From: Rhodoflexus caldus
GTDB lineage: Bacteria; Bacteroidota; Bacteroidia; Cytophagales; Thermoflexibacteraceae
Direction of reading: 5' to 3'
Assembly: GCF_021206925.1 (NCBI RefSeq)
Contig: NZ_JAJPRF010000011.1
Span: forward strand, 54,696-118,695
DNA: 64,000 nucleotides
Shown: positions 1 to 8,435 of the stretch, in pieces
Position numbering within the stretch: position 1 is the stretch's first letter
Layout of the letters: every line of letters starts with the position of its first letter
Position numbers and translations under genes: made by a program
Notes under the pieces: generated by a model
The model's database searches: none
Seen by the model: only the letters and a program-made list of their open reading frames with translations
What the model was told of the DNA's origin: nothing

Positions 1-2
1 CA

Positions 3-1574
3 ATGAACAAAAAACAATTCTTTCTCTTGATTTTATTCTTTCTGACATTCAATGTAAATGCCCAGTACCATATACATTATTTCGGTAAGCCCATGCGAAA
101 GGCTCCTGACAAGACCGATGTACCAACTTTTAACATGGCGTTTTTTGATGCAAAAAATATACTTGCTTCGGAAGAAGCAAATAATCGGCAAAAGTCAAAG
201 CCAACTTATCAATTTGGTAAGACCTTTGACGTATCAATAGACTTGCTCAAACAGCCGCAATGGAAACAAGAAGCTAAGGGAAGGGTTTTCCGCTATAGAA
301 TCAAAGCTGAGGGAGCAAAGTCAATTAGCTTTGCTTATAAGAAATTTTTCCTGGCTGAAAATGCATGGCTGAAAATATACACACCTGACAGCAGTATGGT
401 GATGGGTCCGATTGCGGGTGGAATATTTAAGACACCTGATTCATTTGCTACCGATCTATTAATCGGAGATGAAAGTATTATTGAACTTTTTGAACCGGAG
501 GGAGCCATTGGAACATCTGTCGTTCAGATAGAAAAAGTTACTTTAGGCTACCGCGATTATTTTGCTGCTGAACAGGAAGCAGCTATTAGCAATGGCCGAA
601 CAGAAACAGCATTAGCCTGTCAGCGCAATGTCATTTGCGAAAGCAACTATACGAATGAATCTAATGCGGTAGCGTTATGCTTTTTTGGCGAAGATGGCTA
701 CACAGGACAACTGATTAATAACTCAGGAGTAATCTCTAACGCTAATTCACAAAGACCGTATTTCATAACTGCATTTCATAGTATTGAGCTCGCACCTGCT
801 TTGATTGCATCTTCTACTGTTTTCAGATTTAAGTACCGAAGTTCGCAATGCAATAATAATATAATACCGCCCCAAAGTTCATGGTTTGTGTGGTCTATGG
901 GAGCAGATGTAAGGGCAATTCATGAAGCTACCGATGTCGCACTTTTGGAACTCAGAACAGGTTCTTTAGGCGTATTTGGGTTCAATCAGATGCTTGCCAA
1001 TAATGGAATCTGGTACTTGGGATGGTCGCGTTACAACTGTGGTCTGAATACATCTGCCGCGCCGGTAGCATGTCTTCATCACCCAAGAGGGGATTTGATG
1101 AAAATTTCGCTTTCCAGACTGCCTGTTACTACAAATCTTCCACCTACTTTTCAAATAGACCCTCCCTATAATCCTGTCAATTTTAATTTCGTAACCTTTA
1201 ATAGTGGTAGCCCACAAACTATTGGTGCAGGCACTCAGCCTGGCTCTTCTGGTTCAGGCTTATTAGACCAAAATAAAAGACTTATAGGTGTATTAACAGG
1301 AGGAGCACCTGTGAACCCTTCTTGTAATAACCCAGACTACTCTTATTATGGTCGTTTTGATTTAGCCTGGGAAGGTGGTGGTACGCCAAATACACGCCTT
1401 AAGGACTGGTTAGATCCGGGTAATTTGAATGTTATGACTCTTAACTCATCACCTGCTAACTCTACTACAACTGCCGGAAGTCCAAACTTTCCTGTAACTA
1501 ATTTGATAAGTGTTTCAGGAGCAGGTATGTCTGTATGTCAAAGCGGCTTAGGTTTAGGAGTTATATATGTATGA
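3..1574 (+). CDS. Secreted trypsin-like serine protease, N-terminal part (frame broken at 3' end)
   Basis: The product starts with a clear signal peptide (MNKKQFFLLILFFLTFNVNA, cut before Q). A chymotrypsin-fold protease domain follows at roughly residues 200-470. The likely triad is visible: His near residue 258 (ITAFHS), Asp near 312 (ATDVALLEL) and Ser near 416 (GSSGSGLL). The pattern resembles lysyl-endopeptidase-like proteases exported by Bacteroidota. The reading frame stops inside what looks like an Ig-like linker. The continuation, including a T9SS sorting domain, lies in the next frame from 1567, with an 8-bp overlap. The region is visibly more A+T-rich than the following 60 kb. It is either a pseudogene, a sequencing error or a frameshifted gene. 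The protease call is firm, the exact substrate is unknown. Confidence 0.8.
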   Translation: MNKKQFFLLILFFLTFNVNAQYHIHYFGKPMRKAPDKTDVPTFNMAFFDAKNILASEEANNRQKSKPTYQFGKTFDVSIDLLKQPQWKQEAKGRVFRYRIKAEGAKSISFAYKKFFLAENAWLKIYTPDSSMVMGPIAGGIFKTPDSFATDLLIGDESIIELFEPEGAIGTSVVQIEKVTLGYRDYFAAEQEAAISNGRTETALACQRNVICESNYTNESNAVALCFFGEDGYTGQLINNSGVISNANSQRPYFITAFHSIELAPALIASSTVFRFKYRSSQCNNNIIPPQSSWFVWSMGADVRAIHEATDVALLELRTGSLGVFGFNQMLANNGIWYLGWSRYNCGLNTSAAPVACLHHPRGDLMKISLSRLPVTTNLPPTFQIDPPYNPVNFNFVTFNSGSPQTIGAGTQPGSSGSGLLDQNKRLIGVLTGGAPVNPSCNNPDYSYYGRFDLAWEGGGTPNTRLKDWLDPGNLNVMTLNSSPANSTTTAGSPNFPVTNLISVSGAGMSVCQSGLGLGVIYV

Positions 1575-2109
1575 TGGAGCATCCACTACTAGCATACCTA
1601 ATTTAGCCAGAATTGAACAGGCTCAGTGGTCGTCAACATCGAGTAATGTACAGGTTGTTGCAAACCCATCTAATGGTCTTACTGCAACAGTATTTGCAAA
1701 TACTTTTACAGGACAATGGGTTACCCTCATGGTAAGAGTTAGAAATTGTGCAGGATGGAGTGGCTGGCAATCGTTTCAGGTATTTGTCTGCAATGGCTTT
1801 AGTGGTTGGCGGTTTAGCTATGGCCCTAATCCGGGGGACGATATACTAACTATTAAAGCTGTACCCGATGAAACAAGAACAAATACGGCAGATTTGAACG
1901 GAAAACAACAAGTTCCACCAGCCTTTACTGCTATACTTTTTAACAATAGAGCAGAGGAAGTACTAAGAGGAGAATCGGACAACAATGGTCAACTAACTCT
2001 ATCTGTCAGTAAATTACCAAGAGGGGTTTATTTCTTGCACATATTAGGGACTTCAGGAGAGCTATTAGAGAAGAAACAAATCCAGATAGGTGCTCCTTTG
2101 AGTTATTAA
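1567..2109 (+). CDS. C-terminal part of the secreted protease: Ig-like region plus T9SS type A sorting domain
   Basis: This 180-codon frame has no signal peptide, so it is unlikely to be an independent exported protein. Residues about 10-80 look like the second half of a bacterial Ig-like domain (repeated WSS/NVQV and C...VC features). The last 80 residues look like a T9SS type A sorting domain: SYGPNPGDDILTI followed by PRGVYFLHI and a final KKQIQI strand. Such domains sit at the end of secreted multidomain proteins, so it most likely belongs to the protease upstream. Moving from the upstream frame to this one needs one net base change near the TATATAT run at 1561-1568. Treated as the broken 3' part of one gene. 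Confidence 0.65.
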   Translation: MYDGASTTSIPNLARIEQAQWSSTSSNVQVVANPSNGLTATVFANTFTGQWVTLMVRVRNCAGWSGWQSFQVFVCNGFSGWRFSYGPNPGDDILTIKAVPDETRTNTADLNGKQQVPPAFTAILFNNRAEEVLRGESDNNGQLTLSVSKLPRGVYFLHILGTSGELLEKKQIQIGAPLSY

Positions 2110-2127
2110 TTTTTAAAAATCTTTGAA

Positions 2128-2162
2128 AAGATACGGTTTGTTCATACAACAAACCGTATCTT
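2128..2162. terminator. 15-bp perfect hairpin after the protease
   Basis: The arms 2128-2142 (AAGATACGGTTTGTT) and 2148-2162 are perfectly complementary around a 5-base loop. There is no strong T-run after it, so it may act as a transcript end or processing hairpin rather than a classic intrinsic terminator. It lies 19 bp after the sorting-domain stop codon. Confidence 0.6.
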
Positions 2163-2192
2163 CCATTCAACTACCAAATAATTACGAACCAA

Positions 2193-2414
2193 ATGCTTTC
2201 CAAGATAGATACCGCTCTGCTGGCTTATCTTCATGAACTCATTATCAAAGGACGCGCCGGCATGCCATCGGAAATAGCAAAACGCCTGGGCATAGGCGAG
2301 CGAACACTGTACCGCTACCTGAAACGACTCAAAGACATGGGGGCGCCGCTGTCCTTCTGTCGCCGTCGCAGGCGCTATGTTTACACAAGCGAATGGCAAT
2401 TACCTGCCCCATAA
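2193..2414 (+). CDS. Small winged-helix/HTH DNA-binding protein
   Basis: The 73-residue protein contains one helix-turn-helix unit. MPSEIAKRLGIGERTLYRYL fits an HTH_11/DeoR-like recognition segment at about residues 23-43, followed by a basic wing (CRRRRRYVY). The protein is essentially only the DNA-binding domain, so it is either a small autonomous regulator or a stand-alone adaptor. It lies 55 bp upstream of kdsB on the same strand and may be cotranscribed with it. No ligand domain is present and no target can be inferred. The start ATG at 2193 is the only one that keeps the first helix. Confidence 0.6.
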   Translation: MLSKIDTALLAYLHELIIKGRAGMPSEIAKRLGIGERTLYRYLKRLKDMGAPLSFCRRRRRYVYTSEWQLPAP

Positions 2415-2469
2415 AGGAGATACATATCCCGAAAGGCTTTTGTATCTTTCAGGCGAAATACTGTTGTTT

Positions 2470-3225
2470 ATGAATCAGATTCTGGGAATTATCCCTGCCC
2501 GCTATGCTTCTACACGCTTTCCGGGCAAAGTGCTGGCCGATATTGCCGGAAAAACCATGTTGCGCCGCGTATATGAACAGGTTAGCGGTTGTAGCTCGCT
2601 GGCCAAAGTGGTGGTTGCTACCGACCATGAATTAGTGGCAGAAGAAGTGCAACGCTTTGGCGGCGAAGTAGTTTTTACGCACGAAGACCATCCCAGTGGC
2701 ACCGATCGCTGTTTTGAGGCGCTGCAAAAAACGGCAGGACATTTTTCACATGTCATCAATATTCAGGGCGACGAACCTTTCATCAAGCCCTCGCAAATAG
2801 ACTTAGTGGCTGAGGCACTGCAACGCGAAGGTGCAGATATTGCCACGCTGATTATCAAAGTAGATACAACCGAACAACTCACCGACCCGGGCGAGGCCAA
2901 AGTAGTACTCAAAGCTAATGGTGAGGCTATTTATTTCAGCCGTCAGGCCATTCCGCACCTGCGCGGCATTCCGTTGGAGAACTGGCTGCAACACCACACT
3001 TTTTACCGCCATGTAGGTATTTACGGCTATCGCAGCGAGGTGCTGGAAGCCATTACGCGCCTTGCGCCTTCACCTTTGGAGGAATGTGAAAAATTAGAGC
3101 AACTGCGTTGGCTGGAACACGGCTATCGTATCCAGACAGCCCTCACCAACGAAGACAGTTTCTGCGTGGAAACTCCCGAAGACCTTGTAAGAGCTGTTGA
3201 AATGGCGGAACTCTCCGGTATATAA
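2470..3225 (+). CDS. kdsB: 3-deoxy-manno-octulosonate cytidylyltransferase (CMP-Kdo synthetase)
   Basis: KdsB activates Kdo with CTP to give CMP-Kdo for lipid A inner-core assembly in the cytoplasm. The 251-residue product begins with the nucleotide-binding loop PARYASTRFPGK at residues 8-19. It continues with the family signatures VVVATDHE, THEDHPSGTDR and NIQGDEPF, and ends with the usual helical segment (ENWLQHHTFYRHVGIYGY). The length matches the family. The open frame continues upstream to 2377, but that part overlaps the HTH gene and has no family similarity, so the ATG at 2470 (MNQILGIIPAR) is chosen. The gene implies an outer membrane with lipopolysaccharide. Confidence 0.95.
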   Translation: MNQILGIIPARYASTRFPGKVLADIAGKTMLRRVYEQVSGCSSLAKVVVATDHELVAEEVQRFGGEVVFTHEDHPSGTDRCFEALQKTAGHFSHVINIQGDEPFIKPSQIDLVAEALQREGADIATLIIKVDTTEQLTDPGEAKVVLKANGEAIYFSRQAIPHLRGIPLENWLQHHTFYRHVGIYGYRSEVLEAITRLAPSPLEECEKLEQLRWLEHGYRIQTALTNEDSFCVETPEDLVRAVEMAELSGI

Positions 3226-3584
3226 GCAGCAGACAGGGTAAGTTGCCCTGAGGAATTTTACCCTGCACCTGCAATTGCTTTGAATTACGTGAACTATTTA
3301 AGTTCTATTGGAAAAGTTATATTTTTACTTAACCTATGTTAGGGTCTGCGGCGTTCCGTCCGACCGCTATGGGGGATTTGCACAAAAACGCAGGTGGTTT
3401 GCGCAGGTGTTTTGTGTAAGTTTTTGAAAAACAAATGTTTGCGTATAAATATCCCTGACGGCAGATGAAAGTATCGTCAAAAAAATGATTACATTCTAAT
3501 TCGCTTAAAAAAATCGGAAAACCTCACGGCAAAGCGTTTGAGTGCTTCACCGCGAGGTTTTCGCAAGACTGCAAGCGGCAGTTC
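3226..3584. other. Intergenic region between convergent genes
   Basis: No coding signal was found in these 359 bp. A short inverted repeat (CAGGGTAA ... TTACCCTG, about 3234-3272) follows kdsB. A near-direct repeat GCAGGTGgTTTG / GCAGGTGtTTTG lies around 3390-3415. A strong hairpin at 3518-3561 is listed separately. Confidence 0.5.
3518..3561. terminator. Bidirectional terminator-like hairpin
   Basis: AAAACCTCACGG (3518-3529) pairs with CCGCGAGGTTTT (3550-3561) with a single A-C mismatch. The stem is A-rich on one side and T-rich on the other, so it can end transcripts from both directions. It sits between kdsB (plus) and the end of the minus-strand respiratory operon. Confidence 0.6.
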
Positions 3585-3734
3585 CTACTCTGCCAGCGCG
3601 TACAAAACGGTCAGAATGCCCGCTATGAAAGCGGCAGTAGCCAGCAGGAACACGCGCACACTGTTAATGAACATGCCCATTGCCCATTTTTGGTCGTCGG
3701 TATAGGGCTTACTGAACACATTTTCGGTTTTCAT
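3585..3734 (-). CDS. 49-residue single-pass membrane peptide, last gene of the cytochrome operon
   Basis: This short frame starts MKTENVFSKPYTDDQKWAMG and ends in a hydrophobic helix (VFLLATAAFIAGILTVLYAL, about residues 28-47) before a final AE. It follows the DUF6787 gene by 18 bp, within an operon whose other gaps are 11 and 14 bp, and is followed by a terminator-like hairpin. Size and topology resemble the small accessory subunits of respiratory oxidases (CydX-type peptides), although no sequence identity to CydX is claimed. It is easily missed because of its length. The tight spacing and clean membrane helix make it likely to be a real gene. Confidence 0.6.
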   Translation of the reverse strand: MKTENVFSKPYTDDQKWAMGMFINSVRVFLLATAAFIAGILTVLYALAE

Positions 3735-3752
3735 GGCTCAATGCATTTAAAG

Positions 3753-4055
3753 TTACTTGTGAGCAGGTTTGTGTAAAAGTTTGTGCCACAGGGCTTTTTC
3801 CTTGTTCCAAAAGAATCGGAATTGCCCAAGCAGCGTTCCGTAAACGAGTAATAACAGCTGGTATGAAGGAAACAGGAGGAGCAGGTACGTAACAGTTTTT
3901 ATCCACACGGGGGTGGCTTCCGTATAGCCCAACAGTTGGAAGACGAACTTCCGCACCCACACTACCGAGCTGCCGGCAAGTGTGAAGGTCAGCAAAACGG
4001 CAAGCAGTTGGGCATTGCTTGTAATTTGCCATTTGTTTTTCAATCGCTCAAACAT
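3753..4055 (-). CDS. DUF6787-family small membrane protein
   Basis: The 100-residue protein has two predicted membrane segments (about 15-38 and 54-74). It carries the GQFRFFWNKEK motif near the C-terminus that I associate with the Bacteroidota DUF6787 family. The function of that family is unknown. It lies 11 bp after the second cytochrome-c-fused gene and 18 bp before the 49-residue peptide, so it is part of the same transcript. Context suggests an accessory or assembly role for the membrane cytochrome complex, which is inference only. Confidence 0.7.
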   Translation of the reverse strand: MFERLKNKWQITSNAQLLAVLLTFTLAGSSVVWVRKFVFQLLGYTEATPVWIKTVTYLLLLFPSYQLLLLVYGTLLGQFRFFWNKEKALWHKLLHKPAHK

Positions 4056-4066
4056 AGGCTTGTAGG

Positions 4067-5410
4067 TTAGTTGATGTGCAAAATGTATTCGGAAAGCGCT
4101 TGCAGTTCATCATCGGAAAGTTGGGCAAAGCCGGGCATTTGGGGCGCATCGCTGCGCTTTTTGCCGGGGGCTTTAATCCACTTTTTGAGTCCTTCGGGGT
4201 CATTTTTGTAAATGCTGACCATTTCGGTAACGGGCGGACCAACCACTTTAACATCTTGCGCATGGCAGGCACTGCAATTTTTCTGAAAGACGGCTTCGCC
4301 TGCGCTGCCGCCCGCGTCGGCAAGCAGTTCGCCGCTCGGGTTGTTTTGCATGGCTTGGGCGTGTTGCGCTATCAGTTCGCGGTAAGCAGCGGTTTTCTCT
4401 GCCATCAGTTCGCGGTGCGGCTCTATGGCATTGGCGCGGTAGATGTGTCTGCCGCTACCCATTACCAATACGGTTACCAGCATCAGGGAAGCCACCTTGC
4501 CGAAGTGCCTGTCCAAATGAACGGGGTTGGGCGAAGTCATATCTTGCCACATCCAATACAGTGCAGGAGCTACTAAGGCTACACCTGCCAGCAGCGTAAC
4601 TACCAGCGTAGGGCTGATGCCTTTGGAAGGCAGCGTGCTAATCAGAATCGGACCGACCAATGCCACCTGAACCGCCAGCGCACCGAACGCCAGCCCGTAG
4701 AACATTTTGCGCACTTGGTAGCGGTTCAAATCGGGCAATTTTTCCTCAAATTCATACGATTGCCGACCGAAATACCAAAACAGGAACAGCCCCGTAACCG
4801 CCAGCGTGCCGACGATGAAGAACAGATAGCGCGGCAGCACGTTAGGCAACATCAACGCTTCCAAAAAGCCCTTCACCGTTCCCCATTTTTCGGGGAAAAG
4901 CATCAGGTTTACGTTGGTCAGAAAAATGAACGGAATGAACAGGAAAATCAGTGCCGATACGCCGATAATGGCTAAATGCAATTCTTTTTGCTGTGCCAAC
5001 TTTTCCCAAGAATATTTGTGGGCATAGGTCAGCAGGAAAGCCACCGTAACCAACGGAATAATCATAATCCACGCAAGCCCCGTGAGGGCATTGGCAGAGT
5101 AGAAATAGATGGTGTACAGCGTGTTGATAGCCAGCAGCGGGGCAACGCCCAACACTACGGCAAGGCTTTTGTTCACCGTAACGGTTTTGGCAATTTCGTG
5201 TGCCAGCGCGTCGTAGCCTTTGTTGCGCAAGCCTTTCCACTCAAACCAGAGGGTGAGCAGCACGCCGCCGACCATCAAATCCACGAAAATGATGTGCAGC
5301 AGGAACGACACCACCAGCACGCCCACCAAAAACCATTCGGGCATGGGCAGAGGCAAGTCCAAATCTTTCGGAACGGGAACTTGCGCTAATATGAACAGCA
5401 AGGTTTTCAT
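4067..5410 (-). CDS. Second CydA-like membrane protein with C-terminal cytochrome c domain
   Basis: The 447-residue product has about nine hydrophobic segments in residues 15-330, then a soluble domain with one heme c site (CSACH, about 379-383) and a distal Met candidate in QMPGF. The first helices (LLHIIFVDLMVGGVLLTLWFE) contain a histidine and a Glu placed much as in cytochrome bd subunit I. A segment PRYLFFIVGTLAVTGLF corresponds to the region that carries the heme b558 histidine in CydA, but has Arg at the expected place. It does not look like CydB. The gene follows the first CydA-like gene by 14 bp, so the two probably form a heterodimer. Likely role: membrane oxidase or reductase fed by cytochrome c. 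Substrate is not certain. Confidence 0.75.
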   Translation of the reverse strand: MKTLLFILAQVPVPKDLDLPLPMPEWFLVGVLVVSFLLHIIFVDLMVGGVLLTLWFEWKGLRNKGYDALAHEIAKTVTVNKSLAVVLGVAPLLAINTLYTIYFYSANALTGLAWIMIIPLVTVAFLLTYAHKYSWEKLAQQKELHLAIIGVSALIFLFIPFIFLTNVNLMLFPEKWGTVKGFLEALMLPNVLPRYLFFIVGTLAVTGLFLFWYFGRQSYEFEEKLPDLNRYQVRKMFYGLAFGALAVQVALVGPILISTLPSKGISPTLVVTLLAGVALVAPALYWMWQDMTSPNPVHLDRHFGKVASLMLVTVLVMGSGRHIYRANAIEPHRELMAEKTAAYRELIAQHAQAMQNNPSGELLADAGGSAGEAVFQKNCSACHAQDVKVVGPPVTEMVSIYKNDPEGLKKWIKAPGKKRSDAPQMPGFAQLSDDELQALSEYILHIN

Positions 5411-5424
5411 GGCTCTTCAAAAAA

Positions 5425-6927
5425 TTATTGTTTCAAATTGGCTTCCGTGTTGCTTTTTTCGGCAAGTTGCTTGTCGTTGCGCTCACTTTCTTTGCGGGCA
5501 AGTATGCGTTCGGAAAGTTGTTTAATCTCTTCGGGGGTTGTTTGCACGGGCGTTCCGGCAGTTTGTGCGCCCTCTATGCTTTCAGGATAGACCTGCAACT
5601 GCGCAATGTATGACACCAATGCGTCCAACTCTTTTTCATTGCCGGGGAAGGGCGGCATGTAGTAGCGGGCATTGTGCATGTTTTTGATGTAGTTTTTCAT
5701 TGCTCCTTGCGGGAACGGCTGCCCCTTGCCGCCGTACATGCGGTCAAACACCGAAACGATAGAGTTAATGCCGCTTGTGGTGTGGCAGCGGCTGCACGCT
5801 ACCATGAACACATCTTTACCCGCTTCTACTTTGTTGGCTTCGGTAACTTCGCGGTGCTTCACGTAGGTGGCAAATTTGAGCACGCCTTCTTTTTGCAAGA
5901 GCGGGTATTCATCTACCCGTATGCCGTTGGAATACATGTAGTTACCGATAACGTAGGGTTTGCGGATAAATTCGCGGATGCGCTCAAAGATGCCCGCAAA
6001 GCCCAGCATCACTATCACGGGGACTACGTAGGCGTAGGCAGGGACTTGCTGCGGCTTCCAACGGCTTGCCAGTGCCACGATGAAGGAAACGCCCAACGCA
6101 CCGAATATGAACTTGGTCAGCAGGTTGTACCAATCCTGAAAGTCCTGCGTACCGACCGCAACCGCCATGTTGCCAATCATCAGCGTAGGGATGACTTTGT
6201 AGTACCACAGCGAAGCAGCCAACGAAAACGGCATCCAGAACAGCATCCAGCCGCCCAAGAATCGCAAGGCTTTGTAGCGGATTTCTTCGCCTTTTTTGGT
6301 GAAAACAATGGTCAGGAAAAGCCCCATTGCGCCTGCCATTACCATTGCCAGCGGCGTGCGGAAGGCAAGTTGCGGCAAATAAATCGGGTTAGTGAAGCCG
6401 TGCACCAGCGAACGTTCGGTCAGCCAGTTGCCCGTATCCATCATAAAGCCCAAAATGCCCACAATAATTGCCATGGTAAACCATGAGGCAACACTCAGAC
6501 CTACGCCCAAGAGAATGTGCTTGCCTTTGCTGCGGAAACTTGCATTGGATTTTTTCCATGTGAGGAAATAAATCAGAATCAGTACGACTTCGGTAACGAA
6601 TACAATCCATTCGGTAAACCATGCGAAGAAAAACACGCGAATCAGACTGCCGATGGAATAAGGATTGATAAGCGAAGAAGACAGCCAGATGCCCACGCCC
6701 GTCATTGCGCCAATGGTAGTGGTGATAACAAAGCCTACAAACATAATTTTGTAAGCCAGTTTGTCCCAGCGCTCATCCTGTGTTTTGAAGCCAAGCCATT
6801 CCATAAAAGTTACCATAGGAATGAAACCGACTGCCAGCGCGTGGTTAATCAGCACGTGCAAAATAGCGATGATGGCTATCAGCACGCGATTGTTTAAAAA
6901 GTCAAGGTGAAATATAGGAAAGTCCAT
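5425..6927 (-). CDS. CydA-like (cytochrome bd superfamily) subunit fused to cytochrome c
   Basis: The 500-residue protein starts with CydA-like helices: His24 and His29 in AILHVLINHALAVG, and Glu106 and Glu113 in FTEWIVFVTEVVLI, placed like the conserved glutamates of subunit I. The quinol-binding Q-loop and the GRQPW motif of classic CydA are absent. A cytochrome c domain follows with CSRCH near residues 377-381 and MPPFPGNEKELDALVSYI, then a charged coiled tail. This architecture matches the cytochrome-c-linked branch of the bd superfamily (called OR-C in published surveys, from memory). It heads a four-gene minus-strand operon. Annotation as quinol oxidase would probably be wrong. Electrons likely enter through the fused heme c. 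Confidence 0.8.
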   Translation of the reverse strand: MDFPIFHLDFLNNRVLIAIIAILHVLINHALAVGFIPMVTFMEWLGFKTQDERWDKLAYKIMFVGFVITTTIGAMTGVGIWLSSSLINPYSIGSLIRVFFFAWFTEWIVFVTEVVLILIYFLTWKKSNASFRSKGKHILLGVGLSVASWFTMAIIVGILGFMMDTGNWLTERSLVHGFTNPIYLPQLAFRTPLAMVMAGAMGLFLTIVFTKKGEEIRYKALRFLGGWMLFWMPFSLAASLWYYKVIPTLMIGNMAVAVGTQDFQDWYNLLTKFIFGALGVSFIVALASRWKPQQVPAYAYVVPVIVMLGFAGIFERIREFIRKPYVIGNYMYSNGIRVDEYPLLQKEGVLKFATYVKHREVTEANKVEAGKDVFMVACSRCHTTSGINSIVSVFDRMYGGKGQPFPQGAMKNYIKNMHNARYYMPPFPGNEKELDALVSYIAQLQVYPESIEGAQTAGTPVQTTPEEIKQLSERILARKESERNDKQLAEKSNTEANLKQ

Positions 6928-7037
6928 ACGGCTTGTGCATTTTTAGACCTATGCAAAAGTAGCGGCAGGGGGCAGGCAAGTAAAGTCATATTTTACGGTG
7001 AAAATGGTACTTTTTACGGTTTGTAGGTCGCAAAGCC

Positions 7038-7045
7038 TATCTTTG
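7038..7045 (+). promoter_or_regulatory. Bacteroidota -7 element (TATCTTTG) for the AGCS/lycopene cyclase operon
   Basis: TATCTTTG matches the TAnnTTTG consensus exactly and sits 26 bp before the ATG at 7071. A TTTG at about 7019-7022 is closer than the usual -33 spacing, so only the -7 element is claimed. Confidence 0.55.
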
Positions 7046-7070
7046 CCCGAAACACCCCCTTTGTAAGCAC

Positions 7071-8435
7071 ATGTTAGAAAAATTTGAAGCCATCTGCGTG
7101 GCATTCAGCGACTTTGCATGGGGCTACCACTTGGTGGCTTTGCTGGTTGGCGGCGGTATTTTCTTTGCCGTCTATTCGGGGTTTAAGCCCTATCTTTACT
7201 TGGGACATGCCGTTAATATCCTGCGCGGCAAATACGACGATAAGGATTCCCCCGGCGACATCAGCCACTTTGCAGCCCTTTCCAGTGCCATTGCCGCTAC
7301 GGTAGGCATGGGTAACATCAGCGGTGTAGCGGTTGCCATTGCCACAGGCGGACCCGGGGCGTTGTTTTGGATGTGGGTAAGCGCATTTTTCGGCATGGCT
7401 ATCAAGTTTTTTGACTGTACGCTTGCCATTATGTACCGCGGCAAAGACAGCGAAGGCAACATCCAAGGCGGACCGATGTACATCATCACCGAAGGTTTGG
7501 GGCAGCGGTGGAAACCTTTGGCGATTTTCTTTGCATCGGCGGGCATGATTGGTATGTTCCCCGCTTTTCAGGCAAACCAACTCACGCAAATCATCCGCGA
7601 AGTGGTGCTGTTGCCCAACGGCTGGGCTTCGGCAGACCCTTTTACCTCTAACCTCATCACGGGCATTGTCATTACGGTATTGGTGTCCTTTGTCATTTTT
7701 GGCGGTTTGCAGCGCATTGCCGATGTGGCTTCCAAACTTGTGCCTACAATGGTGGTGCTGTACGTGGCTTCTGTGCTGTTTGTGATTCTAAGCAACATAG
7801 AAAACGTTCCCGCTTCTTTTGCGCTGATTTTCAGGGATGCCTTTTCGGGGGATGCCGTGCTGGGCGGTGCTTTGGGCGCGCTCATCCTGACGGGCGTGAA
7901 GCGGGCGGCATTTTCCAACGAAGCGGGCATCGGGACAGCACCGCTGGCACACGGGGCAGCCAAAACCACCGAACCCGTCCGCGAAGGGTTGGTTGCCATG
8001 TTCGGCCCTGCGATAGATACCCTGCTGATTTGCACCATGACCGCGCTTTCCATCATCGTAACGGGCGTTTGGCAAAACCCGAAAAGCAACGGCGTAGCCA
8101 TGACGCTGGAAGCCTTTCAGTCAGCCATGCCGGGCTTTGGGCAGTACGTACTGATTGCCTGCGCTGCCATCTTCGCACTGACAACGCTGTTTACTTATTC
8201 CTATTTCGGCGGCAAGTGTTTCGGCTATTTGTTTGGCGCCAAGCGGCAACATTGGTACAACTACATCTACGTGGGCAGCATCATCATGGGCGCGGTGGCT
8301 TCGCTTACGGCAATGGTCGGGCTGATTGACGGCGCATATGCACTGATGGCACTGCCCAACATGTTTGCTGCGCTTATGTTAGCCCCCAAAGTAAAGGCAG
8401 CCATGAACGACTATTTTCAACGGATGGGGAAATGA
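7071..8435 (+). CDS. Sodium/proton:alanine or glycine symporter, AGCS family
   Basis: The 454-residue inner-membrane protein has the AGCS signature (VGMGNISGVAVAIATGGPGA then FWMW, about residues 79-106). About ten or eleven membrane segments and the GGPMYI and SNEAGIGTAPLAHG motifs typical of the family are present. Members import alanine, glycine or related small neutral amino acids with Na+ or H+. Length is normal. A TAnnTTTG promoter element lies upstream. Its last four bases overlap the ATG of the lycopene cyclase gene (ATGA), so the two are probably cotranscribed and translationally coupled. The exact substrate is not visible from the sequence. Confidence 0.92.
   Translation: MLEKFEAICVAFSDFAWGYHLVALLVGGGIFFAVYSGFKPYLYLGHAVNILRGKYDDKDSPGDISHFAALSSAIAATVGMGNISGVAVAIATGGPGALFWMWVSAFFGMAIKFFDCTLAIMYRGKDSEGNIQGGPMYIITEGLGQRWKPLAIFFASAGMIGMFPAFQANQLTQIIREVVLLPNGWASADPFTSNLITGIVITVLVSFVIFGGLQRIADVASKLVPTMVVLYVASVLFVILSNIENVPASFALIFRDAFSGDAVLGGALGALILTGVKRAAFSNEAGIGTAPLAHGAAKTTEPVREGLVAMFGPAIDTLLICTMTALSIIVTGVWQNPKSNGVAMTLEAFQSAMPGFGQYVLIACAAIFALTTLFTYSYFGGKCFGYLFGAKRQHWYNYIYVGSIIMGAVASLTAMVGLIDGAYALMALPNMFAALMLAPKVKAAMNDYFQRMGK

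Noticed and set aside
2377..2469. Upstream extension of kdsB
   Set aside because: Overlaps the HTH gene and precedes the conserved KdsB N-terminus.
4076..5389. Several plus-strand frames opposite the second cytochrome-fused gene
   Set aside because: All are antisense shadows. The minus-strand frame has the heme motif and membrane helices.
5674..6486. 270-codon open frame on the plus strand
   Set aside because: It lies fully opposite the CydA-like gene and has His/Arg/Gln-rich, low-hydrophobic composition typical of antisense shadows, with no family motif.
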